Below, piece after piece: positions 1 through 7,966 of a stretch of DNA of 38,375 nt; within the stretch, counting starts at the first letter, position 1, and the number at the start of each line of letters is the position of its first letter. The stretch is from an uncultured Clostridia bacterium. GTDB lineage: Bacteria; Bacillota; Clostridia; TANB77; CAG-508. The notes beneath the pieces are model-generated. The model was not told where the DNA came from, ran no database searches, and saw only the letters and a program-made list of their open reading frames with translations. The DNA is taken from contig CALXPS010000013.1 in NCBI GenBank assembly GCA_944390405.1, positions 1 to 38,375 of the forward strand, in the 5' to 3' direction. The translations under genes were made by a program, and so were the position numbers.

Positions 1-1206
1 CATATGTATTGATGGTGCTCTTGCTTTTAGTTTTACTCCGAATCTTGAACCTTGTTTTACTATTTCTGGTTCATCTAAGATTAGTTCTTCCATAGTAGGT
101 GTTACTATTCCATATCCTTTTTGTCTTACTTCTTGAAGAGCAATTGATACTTTGTCATATTCTTTTTTCACTCTAGATAAGCTACCTATGGTTGTAAATA
201 AGTCCGCCTCATTTTTCATTTCCATTCCTGTTATTTCAGTAAGTATTTGATAAAACAAATTATTTTTTAATGCTATTTCTATTGTTACACTACCTGTTCC
301 TAAATCTATTTTATTAACTGTTGTTTGCATAATGATTTCTGTTTTCTTTATTTTTTCTACCCCAATATTTACTCTTTTTATTGTTGTTATATCTTTAAAT
401 GCTTCTTTTATTTCTTTATATAATTCTTGTTTTAGTTTATGTTCATGATCTAATCCATCAATCCATCCTGGGAAGTTTATATTTATTCTTTCTACTGGAA
501 ATTCATATAAGATTCTTCCAAATATGTTGTTTATATCATCTGTATTTAGATTAGTACAATCTGTTGGTATTACAGATACTCCATATTTTTCTTCTAATTC
601 TTTTGCTAACCTTTCTGTTGCTTCTGAATATGGATTATTTGTATTTAACACTATTACAAATGGTTTATTTAGTGCTTTTAGTTCTGATACTACTCTACTT
701 TCTGCTTCTATATAGTCTTCTCTTGGAATTTCTGTTATACTACCATCTGTTGTAACTAATATTCCTATTGTAGAATGCTCTGTAATAACTTTTCTTGTGC
801 CTATTTCTGCTGCTTCTTCAAAAGGAATTTCATCATCAGACCATGGTGTTTTTACCATTCTTGGTACATCTTCTTCCATATATCCTAATGCATTATTTAC
901 TAAGTAGCCTACACAGTCTACTAATCTTGTTCTTAATTTAAGATTTTCTCCTATTGTTATTTCAATTGCCTCATTAGGTACAAATTTTGGCTCTGTAGTC
1001 ATTATTGTTCTTCCAGCAGCACTTTGTGGAAGTTCATCCCTTGCTCTTTCTTTTTTGTAGCTATTTTCAATATTTGGTATAACTAATAAATCCATGAAAT
1101 TTTTAATAAATGTTGATTTTCCTGTTCTTACTGGGCCTACAACTCCAACATATATATCCCCATCTGTCCTAGCTTTAATATCTTCGTATATCTCTAAATT
1201 CTCCAT
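1..1206 (-). CDS. spoIVA: Stage IV sporulation protein A (partial, C-terminus outside window)
   Basis: The reverse-strand frame from ATG at 1206 runs open to the window edge, giving 402 codons without a stop. It begins MENLEIYEDIKARTDGDIYV and carries the Walker A motif GPVRTGKST near residue 24, as in SpoIVA, the ATPase that assembles the basement layer of the spore coat on the outer forespore membrane. Further family-typical stretches are SAAGRTIMTTEPKFVP and LVDCVGYLVNNALGYMEEDV. Family members are about 490 residues, so roughly 90 C-terminal residues lie beyond position 1. The start is fixed by a strong Shine-Dalgarno sequence (GGGAGG) 10 bases upstream. In Bacillus the gene is made in the mother cell. 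No frameshift or in-frame CGG was seen in the visible part. Confidence 0.96.
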   Translation of the reverse strand, partial: MENLEIYEDIKARTDGDIYVGVVGPVRTGKSTFIKNFMDLLVIPNIENSYKKERARDELPQSAAGRTIMTTEPKFVPNEAIEITIGENLKLRTRLVDCVGYLVNNALGYMEEDVPRMVKTPWSDDEIPFEEAAEIGTRKVITEHSTIGILVTTDGSITEIPREDYIEAESRVVSELKALNKPFVIVLNTNNPYSEATERLAKELEEKYGVSVIPTDCTNLNTDDINNIFGRILYEFPVERININFPGWIDGLDHEHKLKQELYKEIKEAFKDITTIKRVNIGVEKIKKTEIIMQTTVNKIDLGTGSVTIEIALKNNLFYQILTEITGMEMKNEADLFTTIGSLSRVKKEYDKVSIALQEVRQKGYGIVTPTMEELILDEPEIVKQGSRFGVKLKARAPSIHM

Positions 1207-1253
1207 AAAAATAATTACCTCCCATAACTTAACGTTTGTACTAAACTTTAATT

Positions 1254-1283
1254 AATGTATATTAGGGTTTGGTAACTATTATT
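1254..1283 (-). promoter_or_regulatory. Candidate sigma-E-type promoter of spoIVA
   Basis: On the minus strand a -35-like AATAATA (1283-1277) is followed after 15 bases by TATACATT (1261-1254), about 50 bases upstream of the spoIVA start. This resembles the Bacillus mother-cell sigma-E pattern (ATA, then CATACAnT). The match is partial and AT-rich sequence makes chance matches easy. Confidence 0.3.
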
Positions 1284-1307
1284 ACTTTTTTTATTAAAAT
1301 TTTATTT

Positions 1308-1457
1308 TTATTTTTTATCTTTTGTTTTTGTACGATTTTCCATTTTTTCTACTTGTTCTTTTTGTTTCTCAATTGGTAACCAATGAAATGCTGAACATAC
1401 AAATTCTCCATATTTTGTCATGTCTTCTTTTTTGTGAACTTTTTCATCTTCTTGCAT
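1308..1457 (-). CDS. Small conserved-looking hypothetical protein, 49 aa
   Basis: A short reverse-strand ORF starts at ATG 1457 behind a good ribosome binding site (AGAGGTG, 5-6 bases upstream) and ends with TAA at 1308. The product starts MQEDEKVHKKEDMTKYGEFV and continues CSAFHWLPIEKQKEQVEKME, with a lysine-rich end. It is soluble, highly charged at both ends, and has a hydrophobic/aromatic core with one Cys. It lies between lexA and spoIVA on the same strand. I do not recognise the family. The strong SD, the structured middle and the absence of any other gene in this gap support it as real; a spore-associated small protein is possible from the neighbourhood only. Confidence 0.6.
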   Translation of the reverse strand: MQEDEKVHKKEDMTKYGEFVCSAFHWLPIEKQKEQVEKMENRTKTKDKK

Positions 1458-1528
1458 AAAAACACCTCTTGAATTAGTATGCTCAAAAATTGTAATAATA
1501 AACTAAAAGAAAGTTTAAAACATAAGTT

Positions 1529-2182
1529 TTATATTTTTCTAAATACTCCTGATACTTTTCCAAGTATTCTACAATCTGGAACTATTATTGGATCCATTGT
1601 ATGATTTTCTGGCTGTAGTCTAACATGTCCGTCTTCTTTATAAAAAGTTTTTACTGTTGCTTCCTCTCCTATTAATGCAACTACAATTTCTCCATTTCTT
1701 GCTATATCTTGTTTTCTTACTAGTATGTAGTCTCCATCTAAAATACCTGCTTCTATCATACTCTCTCCTCTAACAGTAAGCATAAAACTTTCACTATTAC
1801 CAACAAAATCAACTGGAATTGGGAATGTATCAGTTATGTTTTCTACTGCTAATATTGGTTCTCCTGCTGTTATTTTCCCAATAACTGGTACATCTACTAA
1901 TTCCTTTCCATTATAAATTGGCTTTTCTTCAATTTTTTCTTGTCCTTCTAGTCCACCTTTTAATAATTTTAGTGTTCTACCTTTTTGACTTTCCTTTTTT
2001 ATATATCCTTTTTTTTCTAATCCTATAATATATGTATGTACTGTTGCACTAGAGCTTAATCCTACGGCTTTTCCTATTTCTCTAACTGATGGTGGATATC
2101 CATTTTCTTTTACTTGTTTTTCAATATATTTAAGTATTGCCTTTTCTCTTTTATTTAGCTGGTTTGGGTCTTTTCTTCTCAT
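1529..2182 (-). CDS. lexA: SOS repressor LexA
   Basis: 217 residues, the normal LexA length. The N-terminal winged HTH (about residues 1-70) contains VKENGYPPSVREIGKAVGLS, the recognition helix region. After a linker comes the S24 autoprotease domain: the cleavage-site Ala-Gly lies in GKITAGEPI, the nucleophilic Ser is in RGESMIEAGILDGDYILV, and the general-base Lys is in EATVKTFY. It represses DNA-damage genes until RecA-stimulated self-cleavage. The gene stands alone with its own promoter (2215-2243). No canonical Firmicute LexA box (GAAC-N4-GTTC) is visible upstream, which is unusual because lexA is normally autoregulated. Start choice: ATG at 2182 with a GGAGAT-like ribosome site upstream. 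Confidence 0.97.
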   Translation of the reverse strand: MRRKDPNQLNKREKAILKYIEKQVKENGYPPSVREIGKAVGLSSSATVHTYIIGLEKKGYIKKESQKGRTLKLLKGGLEGQEKIEEKPIYNGKELVDVPVIGKITAGEPILAVENITDTFPIPVDFVGNSESFMLTVRGESMIEAGILDGDYILVRKQDIARNGEIVVALIGEEATVKTFYKEDGHVRLQPENHTMDPIIVPDCRILGKVSGVFRKI

Positions 2183-2214
2183 ATAAAATCATCTCCATTA
2201 AAAATATTTTTATT

Positions 2215-2243
2215 ATATTATCATATATTTTTCAGTTTGTCAA
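2215..2243 (-). promoter_or_regulatory. lexA promoter with overlapping inverted repeat
   Basis: On the minus strand TTGACA (2243-2238), a 17-base spacer and TAATAT (2220-2215) form a good sigma-A promoter for lexA. The -35 is embedded in the 11-bp inverted repeat GTTTGTCAAAC (2235-2245, plus strand), which could be an operator. It is not the usual Bacillus-type LexA box. Confidence 0.65.
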
Positions 2244-2297
2244 ACAAAAGTTTTCAATATTTTTTATTGCATTTCAGATGAATTTTCGGGTACATTT

Positions 2298-2491
2298 GTT
2301 ACCGTTCACTCTAAAAGAATTGATAGCACTTTGTAGCTAAAAGCAGGAATTATATGTTCTTTTCGAAAGAAAATAATCAAACAGCCTGCTGCTCAACTCG
2401 TGACCTGCATAGACCTTTTGATTTTTTCTTGAGAAAAAACATATAATTTCTGCTTTTAGCGGACTATATGTCTTTAACTCTGAATGGTAAC
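2298..2491 (+). repeat. MITE-like inverted-repeat element, copy 1 (194 bp)
   Basis: The element starts GTTACCGTTCA and ends TGAATGGTAAC, giving near-perfect terminal inverted repeats. It matches 3336-3525 in reverse-complement orientation along its whole length. Inside, 2336-2358 pairs with 2438-2460 over 23 bp with a single G-T pair. A second internal stem pairs AATCAAA (about 2375) with TTTGATT (about 2417). The central segment has CCTGCTGCT and CTCGTGACCTGC. No protein is encoded. A near-identical ~20-bp direct repeat (TTGCATTTCA then ATG then AATTTT) flanks it at 2267-2286 and 2492-2512. It is best read as a non-autonomous mobile element or a structured transcribed repeat. Confidence 0.8.
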
Positions 2492-2579
2492 TTGCATTTC
2501 AAATGGAATTTTAAGTTTTTTTATTGTTTTTTTAATTTTATCTGATATAATTATAATATAGTTTGATAGGAGGGATGTT

Positions 2580-3314
2580 ATGATACTAAAAGCGATTACT
2601 TTTAACATGTGCCATGGAGAAGGTTTAGATGGTAGTATTGATGTTCGAAGGCAAGCTACTTTTTTAAAAAAATTTAAACCTGACATTATTTTTTTACAAG
2701 AAATTGATTTATATACAAAACGTGCTTATAATAAAAATCAAATTTATACTTTTAGTAAATACACTGGATTACCATATAGAGCAATGGGTACTAATATTAA
2801 GTATAAAAGCGGATTTTATGGTGATGGTATTTTATCTCGTTTTCCTATTGAATACTCTGCAAACTATTTATCTCCTACTACTTCCCCTGAACATGAGCAA
2901 CGAGGATTTTTATGTATTAAAGTTGCTATTGGAACTATAAAGTTAAATTTATTTTCTGTTCATCTTTCTGTTTTTGAAGAAGAACGTATTTTATCTAGTA
3001 AAGCTCTTTTGCGTATAGTTTCTAACATAAATAAGCCTGAAGGTATTATTATTGCTGGAGATTTTAATGTTGGTATATCTAAAATTGGTAATCATAAATA
3101 CTCTTTTGAGCAAAAAGATTTTTATGAAGAATTTGAAATTCTAAAGAAGAAATTCCATCATCTAAATAATTCTGCACCTACTTGGTTTTCAAAGGAAGGT
3201 AGTGGCTGTATAGATTCTTGTTTTTATTCTAATAATTTAAAACTTTCTAAATTTGAAACTATCCCTACTAAAGTATCTGACCATTATCCTATTTATATGG
3301 AATTTATTATTTAG
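2580..3314 (+). CDS. Endonuclease/exonuclease/phosphatase-family protein
   Basis: 244 residues with the full set of EEP-fold motifs: TFNMCHGEG (Asn9, metal-site entry), IIFLQEIDLY (catalytic Glu about 41), SVHLSVF, IIAGDFNVG (Asp and Asn of the active site) and the final SDHYPIYMEF (Asp-His pair). This metal-dependent fold includes ExoIII/APE1 nucleases, inositol phosphatases and sphingomyelinases. The order and the DGSIDVRRQ segment resemble the small soluble hydrolases of the family, but the substrate cannot be read from sequence. No signal peptide is visible. The start ATG at 2580 has SD GGAGG 5 bases upstream. The gene is exactly bracketed by the two inverted-repeat elements at 2298-2491 and 3336-3525. 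Confidence 0.88.
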   Translation: MILKAITFNMCHGEGLDGSIDVRRQATFLKKFKPDIIFLQEIDLYTKRAYNKNQIYTFSKYTGLPYRAMGTNIKYKSGFYGDGILSRFPIEYSANYLSPTTSPEHEQRGFLCIKVAIGTIKLNLFSVHLSVFEEERILSSKALLRIVSNINKPEGIIIAGDFNVGISKIGNHKYSFEQKDFYEEFEILKKKFHHLNNSAPTWFSKEGSGCIDSCFYSNNLKLSKFETIPTKVSDHYPIYMEFII

Positions 3315-3335
3315 ATATTTAAAAGTGAGAATATA

Positions 3336-3525
3336 GTTACCATTCAAACCTAGTACATATAATCCGCCCAAAACAGGAATTATATGTTTTTTCTCAAGAA
3401 GAAATCAAAAGGTCAAGCAGGTCACGAGTTAAGCAGCAGGCTGTTTGATTATCTTCTTTCGAAAAGAACATATAATTCCTGTTTTTGGCTACAAAGTAAT
3501 ATCATTTTTTTAAAGTAAATGGTAA
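3336..3525 (-). repeat. MITE-like inverted-repeat element, copy 2 (190 bp, opposite orientation)
   Basis: This is the reverse-complement counterpart of 2298-2491. It begins GTTACCATTCA and ends with AATGGTAA. Its outer stem pairs 3366-3388 with 3467-3489 (23 bp, one mismatch). Relative to copy 1, paired positions change together: a T-A pair becomes C-G, a G-C pair becomes A-T, and in the inner stem A-T becomes G-C. The element fills most of the gap between the nuclease gene and the end of smc and may also act as a convergent terminator. Confidence 0.8.
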
Positions 3526-3588
3526 AAAATATAGATAAACAGACAAAGGTAGATAGTTTTATCTTCCCTGGTCTGCTAGTTCTTATAT

Positions 3589-6500
3589 CTATTTTTTTGC
3601 TAAATTCATTGAAAGTAACTTACTTATTCCTCTTTCTTCCATTGTTATTCCATATACTGTGTCTGCTGCTTCCATTGTTCCTTTTCTATGTGTTATCACT
3701 AAAAATTGTGTTTCTGTTGCAAATTTTTTTAGGTAATCTGCAAATCTATAAACATTAACATCATCTAGTGCTGCTTCTATTTCATCTAATACACAGAATG
3801 GTGCCGGATTTATTTTTAATATTGCAAATAATAATGCAATCGCAGTAAATGCTCTCTCTCCTCCTGATAGTAAACTCATATTTTGCAATTTTTTTCCTGG
3901 TGGTTGTACTTCTATTTCTATTCCGCTATTTAATATATCTTCTTCATCTGTTAATTTTAATTCTGCTTTTCCTCCTCCAAATAATTCTTTAAATACTTCT
4001 CCAAAATTTTTATTTATTACCTTGAATTGAGTTTCGAATTGCTCTTTCATAATTTTAGTCATGTCTTGAATAACTTTTTTTAATTTGCTACTTGAGTTTT
4101 CTAGATCTAAACGTTGTTCACACATATAATCATATCTTTCTTTTGTTTGTTTATATTCTTCTATTGAATCTATGTTTATACTTCCTAGGTCTTTTATTTG
4201 ATCTCTTAGTGTTTTTACTTGTTTTGTAGTTTCTTGAACATTGCTTGGCTTTTTGTATTCACCTACATTGTTTGGTGTTACTTCATAGTCTTCCCACATT
4301 TTGTTTATAATTTGTTCTAGCTCTACATCTAATTTAGATTTTTTAACCTCTAACTTATTAGCTTGATTTTTTATTTCTTCTATTACTGCATATTTTTCTT
4401 CAATATCTTCTTCTGTTTTTCTTATGTGTTCATTTTTGCTTATTTTTTCTTTTTTTAAGTTTTCCACTACATCTGAACTTGTACTTACATCTAATTTTAT
4501 TTGTTTTATTTTTTCTTGTGCTTCTTCTATACTTACTTTCAGTTCTTGATTTTCTTTTACAATATTCTCGTTTTGCTTAGTCTTATTTTCTATACTTGTA
4601 ATATTGGTTTGTAACTCTTTTTCTATTCTTTCCAAAATTTCTCCTAATGAGTTACTGCTTTCATCAAATGAACTTACTGATATTCTTAAGTTTGTTATAT
4701 CGAAATTTAAGTCATCTATATATTTTTGTTTTTCTTTGTTTTGTTCTGCAAAAACTTTTATTTTTTCAGTTAGCTCAGTTATTTCTTGGTCTAATGCTAA
4801 TATTGTTTGTTCTAACTCCTTTTTCTTTTCAAAATTTATTTTAATTGTTTCGTCTATTTCTTTTGTTTCGCTTCTCAATTCATCAAGTTTTGTTTCCAAA
4901 TTTTGTATAGTTTCTTCTAATAATTCTAATTTTTGTTTTTCTGTTGCATATTCTATTTCAATTTCTTGTGATGTTTGTTCTAAACTTTCAACTTCTTTTA
5001 ATAAACTTTCTATCGATTGTTCATATTTTCCCTTTTCTTTTGAAATTTGTTCAATTTGTTTATTTAAATCATCTATTTCTTTTTCTAGTTCTTTTATTTG
5101 ATTTGTTCTTCCTATTATACTTGTTGTTTTTTGAGAATTTGAACCTCCTGAAATTGCACCACTTGAATTTATTATGTCTCCTTTTAAAGTAACAATTCTA
5201 AAGCTATAGCTGTTTTGTCTTGCAAGGATTATGGCTGTATCCATATTATTTACTATTACTGTTCTTCCAAGTAAATTTAGAATTATTCCTTCATATTTTT
5301 TATCTGTTTTTATAAGATCTGAAGCAATTCCAATTACGCCTTCTAAATTGTTTTTTATTAGTCTATCTACTTTTTTGCCTTTAACAGATGAAATTGGCAG
5401 AAATGATGCTCTTCCTAAACTATTTTGTCTTAGATATTCTATTAATTTTTTTGCATCTTCTTCTGTATCTGTAACAATATTTTGAAGTGTGGCTCCTAAA
5501 ACAGTTTCTATTGCAGTTTGATATTTTTCTGGTACTGAAATAAGATTTGCTAAAACTCCTTTTACTCCTTTGTTTAATTGGCTATTTTTCTCGCATTCTA
5601 ATAAAATTGCTTTTACAGCTCTTGAATATCCTTCTTTTTCTTTTTCCATCTCACTTAAAAATTTTTGTTTAGAGTCTTTTATTCTAAGAGTTGATGATAA
5701 TGTGTTTAGCTTATCTTCATATTCTTTTATTTTACTTGTTGCTTCTTCTTTTTTTGTTTTTATTTTTGCTAATTTTTCCTTGTATTCCTCTCTTTTTGAT
5801 TCCTTCTCATTAAATGTTGTTAGAATATCAGATTTTAACATTCTCTTTTCATCTAATTTAGATATTGTATCTTGTATTTCATTTTCGACTGTTTTTTGAC
5901 GCTTTTGTAAGTTTTGGTTATTTATTTCAATTATATTTATTGCCTCTTTATTTTTGTATTTATCTTCTGTATCTTCTTCTACTTGTTTTTTCTTGTCTTC
6001 TATGTTTTTCTCTTCTTCTGTTAGTTTGTCTGATAGTTCTTTTAATTTATTTTCTTTTTCTTCTAATTCATGTACAAATTTTTCTCTATTAGACATTAAA
6101 TTATCTTTTTTCTGTATCCTATTTTCTTTTTCTTCTGTTATTTCTTCATTTCTCTTTTGTAAATCCTCTATTTCTTTCAAATATCTTTCATAATTTTGCT
6201 TATTATTTGAAATCCTTTCTGTTTGTACATTTATTTCTGAATTTATTTGCTCTATTTTCTTTTCACTTTCAAAAGCTAAGTTTTGTGTCTGCTCTATTTT
6301 TGACATAATTTCTTCTAGTTCTATTTTCAAATTTTCTTTTAAATTTTGTAGTACAGACATTCTTGCTTCTTCATCTGTTCTGTTAGAATTAATAATATCT
6401 ATGTTTTTTACTATCTCATCTAGGTTTAATTTATAGTTATCTATATTATATAAGAATAATCCTATTTCTATTGATTTTAATTCTTCTCTTAAGCTTAAAT

Positions 6501-7143
6501 ATTTTTTTGCCTTTTCTGACTGTGTCTTTAATAAATCGATATTTGTTTCTATCTCTGATAATATATCATTTATTCGTAATAGATTTAGTTTTGTTTGTTC
6601 TAGTCTTTTTTCAGATTCATTTTTCCTTACTCTGTATTTTACTATTCCTGCTGCTTCTTCAAAAATATTACGTCTTTCTTCTGACTTATTACTTAGAATT
6701 TCATCTATTTTACCTTGTCCAATTATTGAATATCCATCTTTTCCTATACCTGTATCCATGAATAGTTCTAGAACATCTTTTAATCTACATGGCGTTTTGT
6801 TTATAAAGTATCCACTTTCACCATTTCTAAAAATTCTTCTTGTAACTACTACTTCTGAAAATTCTATTGGTAATTTCCCGTCTGAATTATCTATAACTAT
6901 AGAAACTTCTGCAAACCCTAATGACTTTCTGTTTTGAGTTCCTGCAAATATTATATCTTCTGACTTACTACCTCTTAATGATTTTATACTTTGCTCCCCT
7001 AGAACCCATCTAATACTATCCGAAATATTACTCTTCCCAGAACCGTTTGGTCCAATTACTGTTGTTATTCCTGGCATAAATTCTAGTACAGTTTTATCTG
7101 GAAATGATTTAAATCCTTGCATTTCTAATCTTTTTAAATACAT
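3589..7143 (-). CDS. smc: Chromosome segregation ATPase SMC
   Basis: 1184 residues, the standard length for bacterial condensin SMC. Walker A is GPNGSGKSN near residue 32. Two long coiled coils (about 170-500 and 680-1020) surround a hinge (about 510-660, with SLGRASFLPISSVKG and GAISGG). The C-terminal head has the ABC signature LSGGERAFTAIALL and Walker B PFCVLDEIEAALDD. It extrudes DNA loops with ScpA and ScpB to organise and segregate the chromosome. A sigma-A promoter lies at 7176-7204 and the SD AAGGAG is 9 bases upstream of ATG 7143. smc often sits beside ftsY; here ftsY is elsewhere (14790-15698). None of its codons is CGG. Confidence 0.98.
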   Translation of the reverse strand: MYLKRLEMQGFKSFPDKTVLEFMPGITTVIGPNGSGKSNISDSIRWVLGEQSIKSLRGSKSEDIIFAGTQNRKSLGFAEVSIVIDNSDGKLPIEFSEVVVTRRIFRNGESGYFINKTPCRLKDVLELFMDTGIGKDGYSIIGQGKIDEILSNKSEERRNIFEEAAGIVKYRVRKNESEKRLEQTKLNLLRINDILSEIETNIDLLKTQSEKAKKYLSLREELKSIEIGLFLYNIDNYKLNLDEIVKNIDIINSNRTDEEARMSVLQNLKENLKIELEEIMSKIEQTQNLAFESEKKIEQINSEINVQTERISNNKQNYERYLKEIEDLQKRNEEITEEKENRIQKKDNLMSNREKFVHELEEKENKLKELSDKLTEEEKNIEDKKKQVEEDTEDKYKNKEAINIIEINNQNLQKRQKTVENEIQDTISKLDEKRMLKSDILTTFNEKESKREEYKEKLAKIKTKKEEATSKIKEYEDKLNTLSSTLRIKDSKQKFLSEMEKEKEGYSRAVKAILLECEKNSQLNKGVKGVLANLISVPEKYQTAIETVLGATLQNIVTDTEEDAKKLIEYLRQNSLGRASFLPISSVKGKKVDRLIKNNLEGVIGIASDLIKTDKKYEGIILNLLGRTVIVNNMDTAIILARQNSYSFRIVTLKGDIINSSGAISGGSNSQKTTSIIGRTNQIKELEKEIDDLNKQIEQISKEKGKYEQSIESLLKEVESLEQTSQEIEIEYATEKQKLELLEETIQNLETKLDELRSETKEIDETIKINFEKKKELEQTILALDQEITELTEKIKVFAEQNKEKQKYIDDLNFDITNLRISVSSFDESSNSLGEILERIEKELQTNITSIENKTKQNENIVKENQELKVSIEEAQEKIKQIKLDVSTSSDVVENLKKEKISKNEHIRKTEEDIEEKYAVIEEIKNQANKLEVKKSKLDVELEQIINKMWEDYEVTPNNVGEYKKPSNVQETTKQVKTLRDQIKDLGSINIDSIEEYKQTKERYDYMCEQRLDLENSSSKLKKVIQDMTKIMKEQFETQFKVINKNFGEVFKELFGGGKAELKLTDEEDILNSGIEIEVQPPGKKLQNMSLLSGGERAFTAIALLFAILKINPAPFCVLDEIEAALDDVNVYRFADYLKKFATETQFLVITHRKGTMEAADTVYGITMEERGISKLLSMNLAKK

Positions 7144-7175
7144 CTTAAACTCCTTTTCTTCTTTTGACCTAAATA

Positions 7176-7204
7176 ATAATATATCAAAAGTCGAAAATAG
7201 TCAA
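7176..7204 (-). promoter_or_regulatory. smc promoter
   Basis: Minus-strand TTGACT (7204-7199), a 17-base spacer and TATTAT (7181-7176) form a near-consensus sigma-A promoter 33 bases before the smc start. Confidence 0.7.
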
Positions 7205-7308
7205 TAATATGTGTTGTAAATTAGTTTAAATTGGGTGTAAAAAAATAACTGTATTTTCAAAAATTTTATTAATATTGGTATATTTTTTTCTCTTCTCCAT
7301 ATCATATT

Positions 7309-7354
7309 TTTACTGCTGGTAAATGTTTACTTATATATTTCTGTAAATTTTTAC
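7309..7354 (+). promoter_or_regulatory. Operator-like array of GTAAA/TTTAC inverted repeats
   Basis: GTAAATGTTTAC at 7319-7330 and GTAAATTTTTAC at 7343-7354 are two copies of GTAAA-N2-TTTAC, spaced 24 bases start to start. An overlapping TTTAC-N5-GTAAA lies at 7309-7323. The array sits 40-85 bases upstream of the XRE regulator start, the normal place for an autoregulatory operator. Confidence 0.5.
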
Positions 7355-7393
7355 TCTGTAATGCTATATTCGAAACAAAAGGAGGAATAGCAT

Positions 7394-7717
7394 ATGGAGC
7401 TTAATTATAGTATTATTGGTGTTAGATTAAAACAAGCAAGAATTAATAAAAAAATTACACAAGAAGAATTAGCTGAAAAGCTAGATGTTTCTGTAACTTA
7501 TATAAGTAGAATTGAACGTGGTTCAACTGCTATTAATTTAAAAAGATTATCTGCTATTTGCAATCTGTTAGAAGTTTCTATGGGTGAAATTTTAGATGAT
7601 GTATCTCCAAAATCTGCTTCTTATTTGAATAATGCTTTTAGTGATTTGTTGAAAAATTGTCCACCAGAAAAACTGGATTTAATTTATAAACTTGCTAAAA
7701 TTATTGTAGAAAGTTAA
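7394..7717 (+). CDS. XRE-family transcriptional regulator
   Basis: 107 residues. Residues 8-65 form a classic lambda-repressor-type HTH: GVRLKQARINKKITQEELAE, then LDVSVTYISRIERGS with the recognition helix and LSAICNLLEVSMGEILD. The C-terminal 40 residues (SDLLKNCPPEKLDLIYKLAK) look like the short dimerisation tail of small Clostridia XRE regulators that control stationary-phase or mobile functions. The start is set by SD AAGGAGG, 7 bases before ATG 7394. It probably binds the inverted-repeat array just upstream. No phage or plasmid genes are adjacent, so its regulon is unknown. Confidence 0.9.
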   Translation: MELNYSIIGVRLKQARINKKITQEELAEKLDVSVTYISRIERGSTAINLKRLSAICNLLEVSMGEILDDVSPKSASYLNNAFSDLLKNCPPEKLDLIYKLAKIIVES

Positions 7718-7759
7718 TTAAAATTATATTAACTACATTTTTAAATATATTGAAATGTT

Positions 7760-7854
7760 GTAGGGGCGACCATTGGTCGTCCGTTTTTTAATATTTATTA
7801 ACATTAATATTGAGTTATTCCAATTAAGCTCGGACGAGCACTGCTCGCCCCTAC
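7760..7854. repeat. GTAGGGGCGA-type inverted repeat (95 bp)
   Basis: GTAGGGGCGACCATTGGTCG at 7760-7779 (arm to 7783) and the mirrored arm 7831-7854 ending GCTCGCCCCTAC form terminal inverted repeats. Each arm is itself a small hairpin (GGCGACC-ATT-GGTCGTC; GACGAGC-ACT-GCTCGCC). The 47-base interior is AT-rich and non-coding. GC-rich palindromes of this kind recur between genes in many bacterial genomes. Simpler relatives occur at 15723-15746 and 19661-19687. It occupies most of the 250-base gap between the XRE gene and nfeD. Confidence 0.75.
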
Positions 7855-7966
7855 ATATCTATGTTTTTTTGTGTCAATCTTAATATTAACTACATTTATG
7901 TAAATTTTGCTAAATTCTCTTCCCTTTTTTAAACTTTTATAGTATAATATTTAAGGAGGAGGATTT

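Noticed and set aside
3503..3758. ORF starting MVKNIDKQTK on the plus strand
   Set aside because: It begins inside the repeat element end and runs antisense into the smc C-terminus; no ribosome site or conserved content.
4604..6193. Several plus-strand ORFs of 65-165 codons
   Set aside because: They are antisense to smc coiled-coil codons, are rich in Leu/Phe/Ser and lack ribosome sites; shadows of the real gene.
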